Shown here piece by piece: positions 27,501 to 34,245 of a DNA stretch of 49,777 bases. How positions within the stretch are numbered: the stretch's first letter is position 1; the number at the start of each line of letters is the position of its first letter. This DNA is from Okeania sp. KiyG1 (GTDB taxonomy: Bacteria > Cyanobacteriota > Cyanobacteriia > Cyanobacteriales > Microcoleaceae): positions 1-49,777 of the forward strand of contig NZ_BLZO01000005.1 of assembly GCF_014132355.1 (NCBI RefSeq). The letters run 5' to 3'. Below the pieces are notes generated by a model. It was not told the DNA's origin, did not search any database, and saw only the letters and a program-made list of their open reading frames with translations. A program made the translations under genes and the position numbers.

Positions 27501-30500
27501 AATTATATTCCCTGCATCTACCTCGCTTGTCGCTGTGGAAATTTTTTCTGTCACTGTAATTTTACCTTCCGCCGAAAGTTGAATATCTCCTCCTTCAGTA
27601 GTTGAAATTCCTATTACATTTTCCCTCACGCCACCAATATTTATTTCTCCCAAAACTTCAAAAAATGCTCCATTACTACCAGCAACTGCCTCTAATTTTT
27701 CTGCGTTTAAACGTAAGGGTGCTTCAGATAAACCAATTCCACCATTCCCAGAAGTTAGGAATAAAATACTACCTGCATTTATCAAAGAATTTTCCGAAAT
27801 ACTTTCAATATTTCCCCCATTTCCATTAACCAAAACTCGACCTGTTGTAGTTAAATTTGCCAATTTTATATCTCCTACATCCCCCAAATTTCCTAACTCA
27901 ATTCTAATAGTGCCACTTCCGGCCTCTAAATTTGTTTCTTCTCCTTGAATAATACTTCTTACATTTTCTATTACTGGTATAAAATTTCCTATTTCATCTG
28001 TAGTTGGTTCACTATCTGCTCCTAAATTTGTTTCGTCTCCTGGAATTATATTTGCTATTTCTATCTCTCCATTACCTTGAATAAAAATATTTCCATTCCC
28101 ATCCGCCGTCTTAATATCTGCATTAATATTTACACTTTCACTAGCAGTCAACCTCACATTATTCGCTGCTTCTATTTTTTCTTCAATATTTAGATTTCCA
28201 TCCACATTTAACCGAATTTTTCCAGCTCTCCCACCTGTAGAAATTCCTGTTAATTCTCCATTTACTCCACCAATTGTTAGAGATGAAATAGCATCTATTA
28301 ATGCTCCGCCCTTGCCTGTAATTGCTTCTAAATTATTTACATCTAATCGCAATGGATTTTCTGATAATCCGATTCCTCCTTGTCTACGGGTTCTTAAAAG
28401 TATTGTGTTTGCTCTGATTAAACTATTGGGTGAAACTTGGGTAATATTACCACTATTAGCATTAAGTATTACTCGTCCTTCTGTGGTTAAATTAGCTAGA
28501 TTTATATCTCCTATTTCTCCTAAACCACCTAATCTAATAGCGATTCTTCCATTTCCAGCATTTAATGTTGTTCCTTCTCTTTGATTAATTGATGCTGCTC
28601 CATCACTACGATTTTCTATATTGGCATTATTATCATTACCAAATAAAGTAATATTTCCATTACCTGTAGATGTGTCAATATCGGCATTTATATTAATACT
28701 TCTACCAGCCTTTATTTCTACTGATGAGTCAGTTTCAATTTTTTCATTTACTGTTATATCGTTGTCAGCTTGGAGAATTATTTCTCCTGATAAGTCTTCT
28801 AGATTTTCAGCAGAAATTGTGACGTTATAATTTTCATCTTGAGCAAAGGGGTCTGTTGGTGTTTCTGTTTCAGTTATTTCAGAATTGTCAATATTTTCAG
28901 TAGATTCAATTTCAGAATTATCCCCTGTTATTTCAGAATTAGAATCATAATTTTCAGTTATTTCAGAATTGTCAGAATTTTCATTAGATTCAACTTCAGA
29001 ATTATCCCCTGTTGTTTCTGAATCAGAATCATAATTTTCAGTTATTTCAGAATTGTTAGAATTTTCAGTAGATTCAACTTCAGAATTATCCTCTGTTATT
29101 TCAGAATCAGAATCAGAATTTTCATTTATTTCTGAATTGTTAGAATTTTCAGTAGATTCAACTTCAGAATTATCCTCTGTTATTTCAGAATCAGAATCAG
29201 AATTTTCATTTATTTCTGAATTGTCAGAATTATCCTCTGTTATTTCAGTGTCTTCTGACTCTCCAACCTCAATATTTTCCGGGTCTAATAAAATCGTTCC
29301 AGAATTTCCAGATGCAGCACTAACATTAACACTTCCATCAAAAATCAACCGTTGTTTTCCCGAAACTTCAACAAACCCCCCATCCCCAGAAAACTCTCCA
29401 CCTTTAGCACTAATATTCCCCCCAAAATTAGTAATGCCATCCGACCAAACTATTACCCTTCCTCCATCACCATAACTAATAGCATCAGCCGAAATAAACG
29501 AACTTCCATCAACAAAAGTTTGCCGAGAATTACTCACTATTCCATTGCCTTGAAAATCACCTCCTATTAATATTGTTCCCCCTCCATTAAAACCATTAGC
29601 ATTAATATTCGCATCTATCACTGCCACGCGATCGCCCAAAATATTAATCTGTCCACCAATATTATCTCCCCCCTGACCCCCCTTTGAAAGGGGGGGAGTT
29701 GTTGATACATCTATATTTCCTGAAGCGACAGCATCTCCCGATACATCAGCAACTATTGTATTTGTATCTATCAAAACCACATCACCATCAGCATTAACAG
29801 TCATCGATGTGGCGTGACTTGTTTCTCCCCCTGTTAATAACTCTGGTAAAGATAGGGGAGTAAAATTAGAAATATCTGCCTCATTTTCCACTGATGAAGA
29901 TATTTCCAAACTTAATAAATGTCCTGGTTGAGATATTCTCAGAGTACTACCACCTTCCACTGCAGCGATCGTAATATTACCCCCTGCTGTAGAGAGTTCC
30001 CCAGTATTAACGACGACGCCACCAAGTAAAGTCAGATTTTCACCAGGAGTTAAACTTAAGTTTCCTTCATTAACTATAACGCCTGGGTTTGATACGTTAA
30101 AACGATAACCACTAGGGTTTCCGACTAAATTTGCATAATCATTTGTTCCCATGGCCTGAAACCAGAAATTATTACCGTTAAACCCAATACCAGTCGCCGT
30201 CGTAACGCTGAAAGAGGCGGGTACATTAAGACTAGCATTCTGGCCGAAAATAATTCCCGCAGGGTTCATGAGAAAGAGGTTAGAGTTACCACCAATGACT
30301 TGAATTAAACCATTAATAATAGAGGCATTTCCCCCTGTGACTCTGCCTAAAATATTTCGGGTATCTGGGGCAGTGAGAAAGTTAGCTGTTTGGCCGGAGT
30401 TGAGGTTGAATTGGTCAAAACTGTGGAAGAGGTTTGCCCCACTCTTGGTTCCCCCTTGAATATTAAATTGGTTGCCCTGTGGTGTGACAGTTGTTCCTGT

Positions 30501-30608
30501 ACCGTCATTTGCGGGGGTAATGGGTTGTGCTTTGGCGGGGGTTGCAACTACTATTGCTAGTAATGGCATTAGTAGAGATAAAGGATAGTTTAATCTAACA
30601 GTTTTCAT
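21567..30608 (-). CDS. giant filamentous-haemagglutinin (TPS-type) exoprotein with C-terminal CHAT protease-like domain
   Basis: 3013 residues. A signal peptide (1-28, 'LLMPLLAIVVATPAKAQ') precedes the two-partner-secretion/FHA domain (about 30-160) with 'NLFHSFDQFNLNSGQTANF' and 'LFLMNPAGIIFGQNASLNV'. An acidic Asp/Glu/Ser/Asn-repeat linker lies near 446-590. From about 600 to 2360 are short 'GGNIDT', 'SGNITL' and 'GDINT' repeats expected to form a long beta-helix. A Thr/Pro/Asn linker (about 2365-2585) leads to a CHAT domain (about 2600-3013) with the His of 'IIHLATHAEF' (about 2849) and Cys of 'LLVLSACRTAVG' (about 2894), the caspase-like dyad. Export through a TpsB partner is expected, but none is in the window. 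It may be a secreted or surface-held protease; the target is unknown. Confidence 0.9.
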   Translation of the reverse strand: MKTVRLNYPLSLLMPLLAIVVATPAKAQPITPANDGTGTTVTPQGNQFNIQGGTKSGANLFHSFDQFNLNSGQTANFLTAPDTRNILGRVTGGNASIINGLIQVIGGNSNLFLMNPAGIIFGQNASLNVPASFSVTTATGIGFNGNNFWFQAMGTNDYANLVGNPSGYRFNVSNPGVIVNEGNLSLTPGENLTLLGGVVVNTGELSTAGGNITIAAVEGGSTLRISQPGHLLSLEISSSVENEADISNFTPLSLPELLTGGETSHATSMTVNADGDVVLIDTNTIVADVSGDAVASGNIDVSTTPPLSKGGQGGDNIGGQINILGDRVAVIDANINANGFNGGGTILIGGDFQGNGIVSNSRQTFVDGSSFISADAISYGDGGRVIVWSDGITNFGGNISAKGGEFSGDGGFVEVSGKQRLIFDGSVNVSAASGNSGTILLDPENIEVGESEDTEITEDNSDNSEINENSDSDSEITEDNSEVESTENSNNSEINENSDSDSEITEDNSEVESTENSNNSEITENYDSDSETTGDNSEVESNENSDNSEITENYDSNSEITGDNSEIESTENIDNSEITETETPTDPFAQDENYNVTISAENLEDLSGEIILQADNDITVNEKIETDSSVEIKAGRSININADIDTSTGNGNITLFGNDNNANIENRSDGAASINQREGTTLNAGNGRIAIRLGGLGEIGDINLANLTTEGRVILNANSGNITQVSPNSLIRANTILLRTRRQGGIGLSENPLRLDVNNLEAITGKGGALIDAISSLTIGGVNGELTGISTGGRAGKIRLNVDGNLNIEEKIEAANNVRLTASESVNINADIKTADGNGNIFIQGNGEIEIANIIPGDETNLGADSEPTTDEIGNFIPVIENVRSIIQGEETNLEAGSGTIRIELGNLGDVGDIKLANLTTTGRVLVNGNGGNIESISENSLINAGSILFLTSGNGGIGLSEAPLRLNAEKLEAVAGSNGAFFEVLGEINIGGVRENVIGISTTEGGDIQLSAEGKITVTEKISTATSEVDAGNIIIESNSGGIDTTESKINASSELGSGGNITLIGEGDIQTANVDTSASGNGAGGQIKIESRSGSIVTTEGKVISASSYGNGGDIEIRAKGDITTSGLFSVSSDSIVSENLNPAVITGGIGDGGNIILEAGGNIDTTGETVNSVSIKGNSGNIIFTADGNISTGDILSFTYSSNKGGNITFNAGGNIDTTADVIRSDSAGDGGNIEMTANGDITTNFISASSLVTPNFPDDGNENKGGNVTLTAGGNIDARASQIQAGSDKGDGGNITLTAEGNIFTEKILASSNESGNGGNIDIQAGGNIDTSIDRLDSGSRERDAGDITLTSGGNIFTSSINSNSGSSLGNGGEITLDAVGTIDTTGGRLSSGSAGTNSGNISLTANNSVITGNIDTAGVQQGGDINITSASGNIDTSLGLLNSSSEGRGGNITFNAEQRIYTGNINTSGIERGGNIDLTSNSSDINTNAGELNTTAENGEDGNINMNANNGSIEIGEINPAKNITITDGGEEDAFNSDSDSSISSDADQINDQKGEVSLQAHNDITINEPINSDEISNLELKAGRNININADIDTSGGNGNITLSANDNNADINYRQAGTGNITMAEDTILDAGSGNITIQLGTLREIGDITLSNLRTTGTVIVNAEGGNIFAASENSLVRANNIIFQTRNSGGIGLSSQPINLEVDNLEARAGSAGIFLNSPTQGLSIGNTTDLIRGVLTSGGGEIEITAAGNIEATEPISTVTDSETSGNITLNSTGDINTANSKILSWSNNQAGNVTLNAEGNISTASIDANSFGIGRGGDITLDAGGTINTTGGTLRSSSEAGDAGNVNITANNNINTANILSYSGEEAGEDNRGGDITITSRNGSIDTTAGIINEFPTDTDITSLEVATFFERFVANLATKANNGTGGNITLSAKENITVGGISGIGGEISGNISVSSEIGDIDIGDIFSTSRNETSGNITIQSNQGNIELNHIASYSVNGTGGDINLNADGSVTIKNIASFGPQESGDVNIQSNNSTITTRKIQTIAENGTSGNIRLNTYNFQGDINTADIQSIGDRSSGEVEVIAADGSITTQNIESLSNSGNSDDITVEAGEDINTEDINSSGGENSGDIEVSSDNGEVNTGNIESSGNSGDSGNIDVSAEEDINTENISTYGNNNSGDISVNSQEGSVNTNNIETEAETGNSGDIDIAAIYGINTENISSIGGENSGDISVNSQEGSVNTNNIETIAETGDSGYINIVARDDINTGHISSIAGENSGNISVNSQAGSVNTENITTQAETGTAGDIDISARNNINTGNITSTAPQESGNINLTTEVGQINTGEIFTETGKINLNQPNNNLSQPNNNLNQSNNSLSQPTENNPISIAPISTPSTTNNTPTPTIINPTTQISENSPPTPTIINPTTQISENSPPTPTIINPTTQISENSPPTPTNNLTPPSKTPKSNPSPITNHSPSPIINNNQTSTSTNTNPSTINNHPNPITPTSSINNNPRENPANISARQTRNTTNFSRTTTTQNTIQSPQNNSETLINTNPKNTINSNNTNNPNNPLPNSSQTNQQLPQLNLTPTNPLTIETSPSQIILALEKNRIEEYSNYLGENLDQKLLSTKNVREILVDMHHQTGKKSAVIYVNVHQDQLQLILFTPDGQSILKTISEVNRKQLWEIAIKFYLDIIDPKQRNNHNYLPTAKKLYNWLISPISAELKAANIDTLLFSMDAGFRLLPLAALHDGKQFLIEKYNVSLIPSVSLMNSNYNSLKNTKLLAMGASKFSNKPPLPAVPVELKAITKNSQQGNIFLNEEFTRKNLINQRQNYPYPIIHLATHAEFRAGNASKSYIQLWNDKLHLHQIRDLEWNNPEVELLVLSACRTAVGDKNSELGFAGLAIATGVRSVLASLWLVNDEGTLGLMTEFYSHLGNVSIKAEALRAAQIAMLKGKVVIENGMLKVSGSRGEMPLPPELAQMNQKNFSHPYYWAGFTMVGSPW
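23221..23370 (-). repeat. three tandem 51-bp units in the FHA/CHAT gene
   Basis: gttgggggtgaattttcag recurs at 23221, 23272 and 23323. Each unit encodes the 17-residue 'SPPTPTIINPTTQISEN' in the flexible linker just before the CHAT domain. Confidence 0.9.
28857..29265 (-). repeat. acidic-linker repeats in the FHA/CHAT gene
   Basis: Near-identical short units such as ttcagaattatcctctgtta and gaatcagaatcagaattttc recur, encoding Asp/Glu/Ser/Asn-rich peptide ('NSDSDSEITEDNSEVEST'). Such linkers often expand and contract and may bind divalent cations. Confidence 0.85.
29660..29700 (-). repeat. intergenic-type palindrome carried in frame in the FHA/CHAT gene
   Basis: ctgaccccccctttgaaagg-type sequence, a common cyanobacterial interspersed palindrome, is translated as 'TTPPLSKGGQGGDN' between two beta-helix-like segments. 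Its composition is unlike the flanking protein. Confidence 0.65.
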
Positions 30609-31332
30609 AGCTTATAGAAACACACTAATTTAATTTAACTGTCCAGTCAAAATACTATTTATTATATTTTAGTTAATTTATTAGGCGTTGCTAATTTGAG
30701 GTATGATATATAATCCGGTTATACAGTATATGTTTATGATTCTATCCACACTTCAATCTCCCCATCTCCCCATCTCCCCATCTCCCCATCTCAAATGGGT
30801 TCTATAGGGTTTTAGCGGTTGCTTGCCGGACCATTAGTATTTTGCAATTGCGCACAACAAATTGATACTGCAATAAACGTCCCATCAAAGAGAATGATTT
30901 GTAAAGAATGGTTAATAAATCGCCCTTTTTTGTGCCAACTTTTCGAGGTTAACGACATTTTACGTAGGATTTCGGCGTTGCACAGTGACGAATGATTTGA
31001 AATTTTTGATGAAAAGGATTTTGGATTTGAGAATTACTAGAATTATTAATTAATGGTTTTTTTTAGTCAAAATCGAACACCTATTTTTTGCAGTATCATT
31101 CGATAATGTGCAACCCCAGGATTTCAATTCTCCGCGTCTGCTTGTTATTTCCCCCACACCTTTTTTCACTCACCCTTTTTCTCGTTATGACCCGATTTAG
31201 AAAAAAAGCGCTCCCAACCCAATAAATTTTGTCAGAAATAGCCCTATGTGATCGTTTTATATATAGAGTTATATATAGAGCACGGAAGACAGAACATCAA
31301 ATTTTGTCCAAAGTCCAAAAACTATCAACTCA
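30609..31332. other. spacer with ctccccat array and a non-autonomous element
   Basis: No gene is called. 30752-30791 holds about five copies of the octamer ctccccat. 30974-31117 is a 144-bp element described separately. The frame from 31248 overlaps the next gene in another frame and is not considered real. Confidence 0.6.
30974..31117. mobile_element. 144-bp IS1-related MITE with 8-bp target duplication
   Basis: The left end, ggcgttgcacagtgacgaat, is the same as the left end of the IS1 remnant at 10773. The right end is an imperfect inverse copy (atcattcgataatgtgcaac then ccc). Both sides are flanked by aggatttc (30966-30973 and 31118-31125), an 8-bp duplication of the size IS1-family elements make. 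It encodes nothing. Confidence 0.85.
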
Positions 31333-31340
31333 ATGTCCAT

Positions 31341-31345
31341 AAGGG
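31341..31345 (+). promoter_or_regulatory. ribosome-binding site favouring the ATG at 31351
   Basis: aaggg lies 5-6 bases upstream of the ATG at 31351. The earlier in-frame ATG at 31333 has no such sequence before it. Confidence 0.55.
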
Positions 31346-31350
31346 TAAAA

Positions 31351-31998
31351 ATGATCAAGCAAAAGATTTCAAAGTATTTTCAAGCACTTCTGATGGTTGT
31401 AGTGTTGACAGCCTTGACAGTTCTTCCATTAACAATGGCTCCAGATGTGGCAGTAGCCAGCCCAGACTGGGATAATCTGGTTCAACTGAAAAACGTCGAG
31501 ACAAATCGTTACTTGTTCTCTGCAGGGAATGTTTTCCCTGGTGAGCCAGGAGATGAAGGAGGTTGGCTCTCCAGTCCTCCTGTTTTGGGGAGCGATGCTA
31601 ACTACTACAATCGTGGACAGTGGTATTTAGAGAAGCGAGGTGATGCCTACACGCTGAAAAACGTCGAAACTAATCGTTATGCCTTCTCAACAGGGGATAT
31701 CTTCACTGGTGAGCCAGGAGATGAAGGAGGTTGGCTCAATATTCATCCTATTGTAGGGGCAGATGCTAACTACTATAATCGCGCACAGTGGTACATCGTT
31801 AAGCAAGGAGATGCATATCGGTTGGAAAACAAAGAAACTAATCGTCAACTATTCTCAACAGGTAGTATCTTCACTGGTGAGCCAGGAGATGAAGGTGGTT
31901 GGTTGGATAGTCCTGTCATGACAGGGTCGGATGCTAACTACTACAATCGGTCATTGTGGGAAATCTCTGGTCCAGGAGCAAGTCTATTAGAGGACTAG
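31351..31998 (+). CDS. secreted three-repeat protein, probable beta-trefoil (ricin-B-like)
   Basis: 215 residues from the preferred start (an ATG at 31333 would add six). A basic N-terminus 'MIKQKISKYFQ' and hydrophobic 'ALLMVVVLTALTVLPLTMA' ending 'DVAVASPD' form a signal peptide. The mature part is three repeats of about 53 residues, each with 'LKNVETNRYLFS', 'GEPGDEGGWL' and 'DANYYNRGQWYL'. Three such units are what a beta-trefoil needs, and 'QWYL/QWYI' echoes the QxW motif of ricin-B lectins. I infer a secreted carbohydrate-binding protein; no catalytic domain is attached. It is followed by a strong terminator and is monocistronic. Confidence 0.75.
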   Translation: MIKQKISKYFQALLMVVVLTALTVLPLTMAPDVAVASPDWDNLVQLKNVETNRYLFSAGNVFPGEPGDEGGWLSSPPVLGSDANYYNRGQWYLEKRGDAYTLKNVETNRYAFSTGDIFTGEPGDEGGWLNIHPIVGADANYYNRAQWYIVKQGDAYRLENKETNRQLFSTGSIFTGEPGDEGGWLDSPVMTGSDANYYNRSLWEISGPGASLLED

Positions 31999-32018
31999 CA
32001 TCGCTAAAGTGAAATGAC

Positions 32019-32044
32019 CTCAGCGTAACCCAGCTTACGCTGAG
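32019..32044 (+). terminator. intrinsic terminator of the beta-trefoil gene
   Basis: A perfect 10-bp stem, ctcagcgtaa / ttacgctgag, with a six-base loop and tttg after it, 21 bases past the stop codon. Confidence 0.8.
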
Positions 32045-32065
32045 TTTGCATACTGTAGATGATAA

Positions 32066-32246
32066 TAGAGTTGTTGGGAAATAAGGTAAAATGATTTTAA
32101 CAGAAATTGGCCAGAAAAATGCTAAATATTGAACGAGCCTTAAAACAAGACAAAAACTTAACAGGTTACTCAGAAGATTACTAACCAAAATTGATCGGGC
32201 TGAGTTTTCATTTTTCGCTAACCTCAGTTATTTCCCAACAACTCTA
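32066..32246. mobile_element. 181-bp element with 19-bp perfect inverted repeats
   Basis: tagagttgttgggaaataa at 32066-32084 is the exact inverse of 32228-32246. The interior reads 'MLNIERALKQDKNLTGYSED' on the plus strand (from about 32119), which resembles the N-terminus of IS5/IS4-like transposases. It is therefore an internally deleted insertion sequence, possibly inserted at a TA. Confidence 0.75.
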
Positions 32247-32325
32247 ATGGTGAGCGCTTGCCAAAAACCAGCTTTAACATGGCTACGGAGTGCGATCGCA
32301 CCTTCAAAAACTAACTTCCTTTCCT

Positions 32326-32494
32326 AAAGTGCCTGCTTTTTAGTCTAAAACGCTCAAAAAGCTAGTATTTTGGGACGATTATGGGAGAAAAATCATTCTT
32401 ACAATTCTTACCCCTACCTCTTCGCTCATTCCCATTTCTCCTGTCTCCTGTCTCCTCTCTCCTAGTCCTACTAAAAGACTTTTTCAGCAAACCC
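32326..32494. mobile_element. partial copy of the gggcttgctga element family
   Basis: gctagtattttgggacgatt and the end gactttttcagcaaacccta are shared (inverted) with the element at 38740-39178. Only one terminal repeat is present, so this is a fragment. Confidence 0.65.
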
Positions 32495-32782
32495 TAATTA
32501 TTTGGTAATATTTTTTCTAATAGTTAATCTGAGTTGAAAACATTGAAAACTATGACTCCTGACTCCTGATTCCTGATATCATGTCCGCTGGTATCGTTTG
32601 TGTAAACCCAAGGGTGAATATCTACAAAAAATTTCAGATTTTTTGGACTTTTGAGTCTTCTATTCTAGATAACTAAAGCCTTCTTCCCTCTTCACTTCTT
32701 CCCTCTTCCTTCTTCCTTACCTTTACAATAACGATGCTACCGAACTTGATATGACTCCTAGCTGCCAGGAAAATATTACAAC

Positions 32783-33925
32783 TTAAATAGGATTTATATA
32801 TTCTCTATTTCCTTGTTCAATCCCTAAATTTTGACTAGACTGCCAACTTTTATAAGTTTCTGTATCACTAATAATATTAATATTAAATAAATCTATTCTC
32901 TCTTGCTCCAATAAAGCCAAAATTGCCAAATTTAATTTGTCATAAGAGCTATAATACTTATCTAAATTGTTAGTATATCCAATTACTCTAATCACGCGAG
33001 CATTTCTGTCCAATCCATCAAATCTCACCAGACAAGAATCATCTAAAATGTCAATTGATTTAGGAATTTGTCGAATTTTCTCATTAATATCGGCTATTTT
33101 CTGAGCTGAAATTCCGTCAATTTTAATGAATAAATCAATAGCTGCTTTCCGATTTTCAATTGGCTGTTGGCAGAAATTTTTGATGTTGCCATCAATCATT
33201 TTAGAGTTAGGAACTTTCTGAATAGCTCCCTTAAACTTTAAATAAATTGTTGTACTTCTAATACCAATTTTCGTAACCTGCCCCAAAACACCACTTGGTA
33301 GTAAAATCAAATCATTTTCACGATACAAGCTGTCACTGTAAATTACAATTGTAGCTAACCAATCACTAATAACATCCTTAAATAATAAACCTAACGTTAA
33401 ACCAGCGCCACCGACTAAACCAAAGATTGCAGTAACAGAAGTTCCTAGTAATAATTCTCCTGCTTTTAAGCCAAAAATCAGGATAGCAGTTAACCTAAAT
33501 AATATCGGAAGATAAGGGCTAATAATATCATCTAATTCAGTCTCAGTTTGAGCTGAGAACTTACTAAAAAAGTCTCCTAATATCGGAGAGATACGGTAGA
33601 CAATTAGTGAAAAATTACCTACTATTGCTAAGTTAATAATTCCTGTAACTATTTGATTTAATTGGGGAGAAATAGAATCTGTTAAGATTAATTGTAGAAT
33701 CCACAATCCAAGTATATAGATAAACCACCCTATCGGCTGTTTAACAGATGCAATTAATTGATCGTCAAGGGTAGTTTTTGTATTACGAGTTAAAGCCTCA
33801 ACTTGCTTAATTAATATTATGCTGAATAGTTCTTTTAATCCTAATATTCCTATTAAAGCCAGAGCAATAAAAAATATTTTTATTGCTGGTATATCTAAAT
33901 TGTAATATTTATGAGACTTTGCCAA
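32783..33925 (-). CDS. MscS-family mechanosensitive ion channel
   Basis: 380 residues. Hydrophobic segments at about 13-40, 62-82, 92-112 and 138-158 precede the MscS pore helix and beta domain: 'LGTSVTAIFGLVGGAGLTLG' (160-179), then 'LLFKDVISDWLATIVIYSD', 'ENDLILLPSGVLGQVTKIGI' and 'GAIQKVPNSKMIDGNIKN'. The Gly/Ala packing of the pore helix and the 'V(P)NS' segment are family hallmarks. A C-terminal alpha/beta part (255-360) follows. These channels open under membrane tension and release solutes on osmotic downshock, in the inner membrane. The gene stands alone on its strand. Confidence 0.88.
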   Translation of the reverse strand: MAKSHKYYNLDIPAIKIFFIALALIGILGLKELFSIILIKQVEALTRNTKTTLDDQLIASVKQPIGWFIYILGLWILQLILTDSISPQLNQIVTGIINLAIVGNFSLIVYRISPILGDFFSKFSAQTETELDDIISPYLPILFRLTAILIFGLKAGELLLGTSVTAIFGLVGGAGLTLGLLFKDVISDWLATIVIYSDSLYRENDLILLPSGVLGQVTKIGIRSTTIYLKFKGAIQKVPNSKMIDGNIKNFCQQPIENRKAAIDLFIKIDGISAQKIADINEKIRQIPKSIDILDDSCLVRFDGLDRNARVIRVIGYTNNLDKYYSSYDKLNLAILALLEQERIDLFNINIISDTETYKSWQSSQNLGIEQGNREYINPI

Positions 33926-34245
33926 ATTTTTTCCATGATTAATAAAGTCAGATCCCTTGAATAATTTAGTAGTTTTTAAGTTAATAGATAAGTATTTAGT
34001 ATTCAGTTATTTTTTAGTTTTAGACAAACGGTTGGCGATCGCTCCTATCTAAATAAAAAAATTTATCTCAAAGTTAAGTAGGATTCAAAAGACACTCAGA
34101 GATCGCTCCCCATATAATACAACGGTGGGCGATCGCCATTTCCAGCAAAACTTATTGCTTAATAATTTCCCAGGATAATTCCCCTTTGTTATCATCATTT
34201 AATGTGCTTTAGATAGACTCAATACTACACAAATATAAATTATCT
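33926..34245. other. spacer between divergent MscS and amidohydrolase genes
   Basis: Nothing but AT-rich sequence and three HIP1-type gcgatcgc-related sites (about 34037, 34101, 34130). Both promoters should lie here. Confidence 0.5.

Noticed and set aside
22688-29570. Many plus-strand open frames opposite the FHA/CHAT gene
   Set aside because: They are antisense shadows of a biased repetitive coding sequence; none shows a domain, ribosome-binding site or independent composition.
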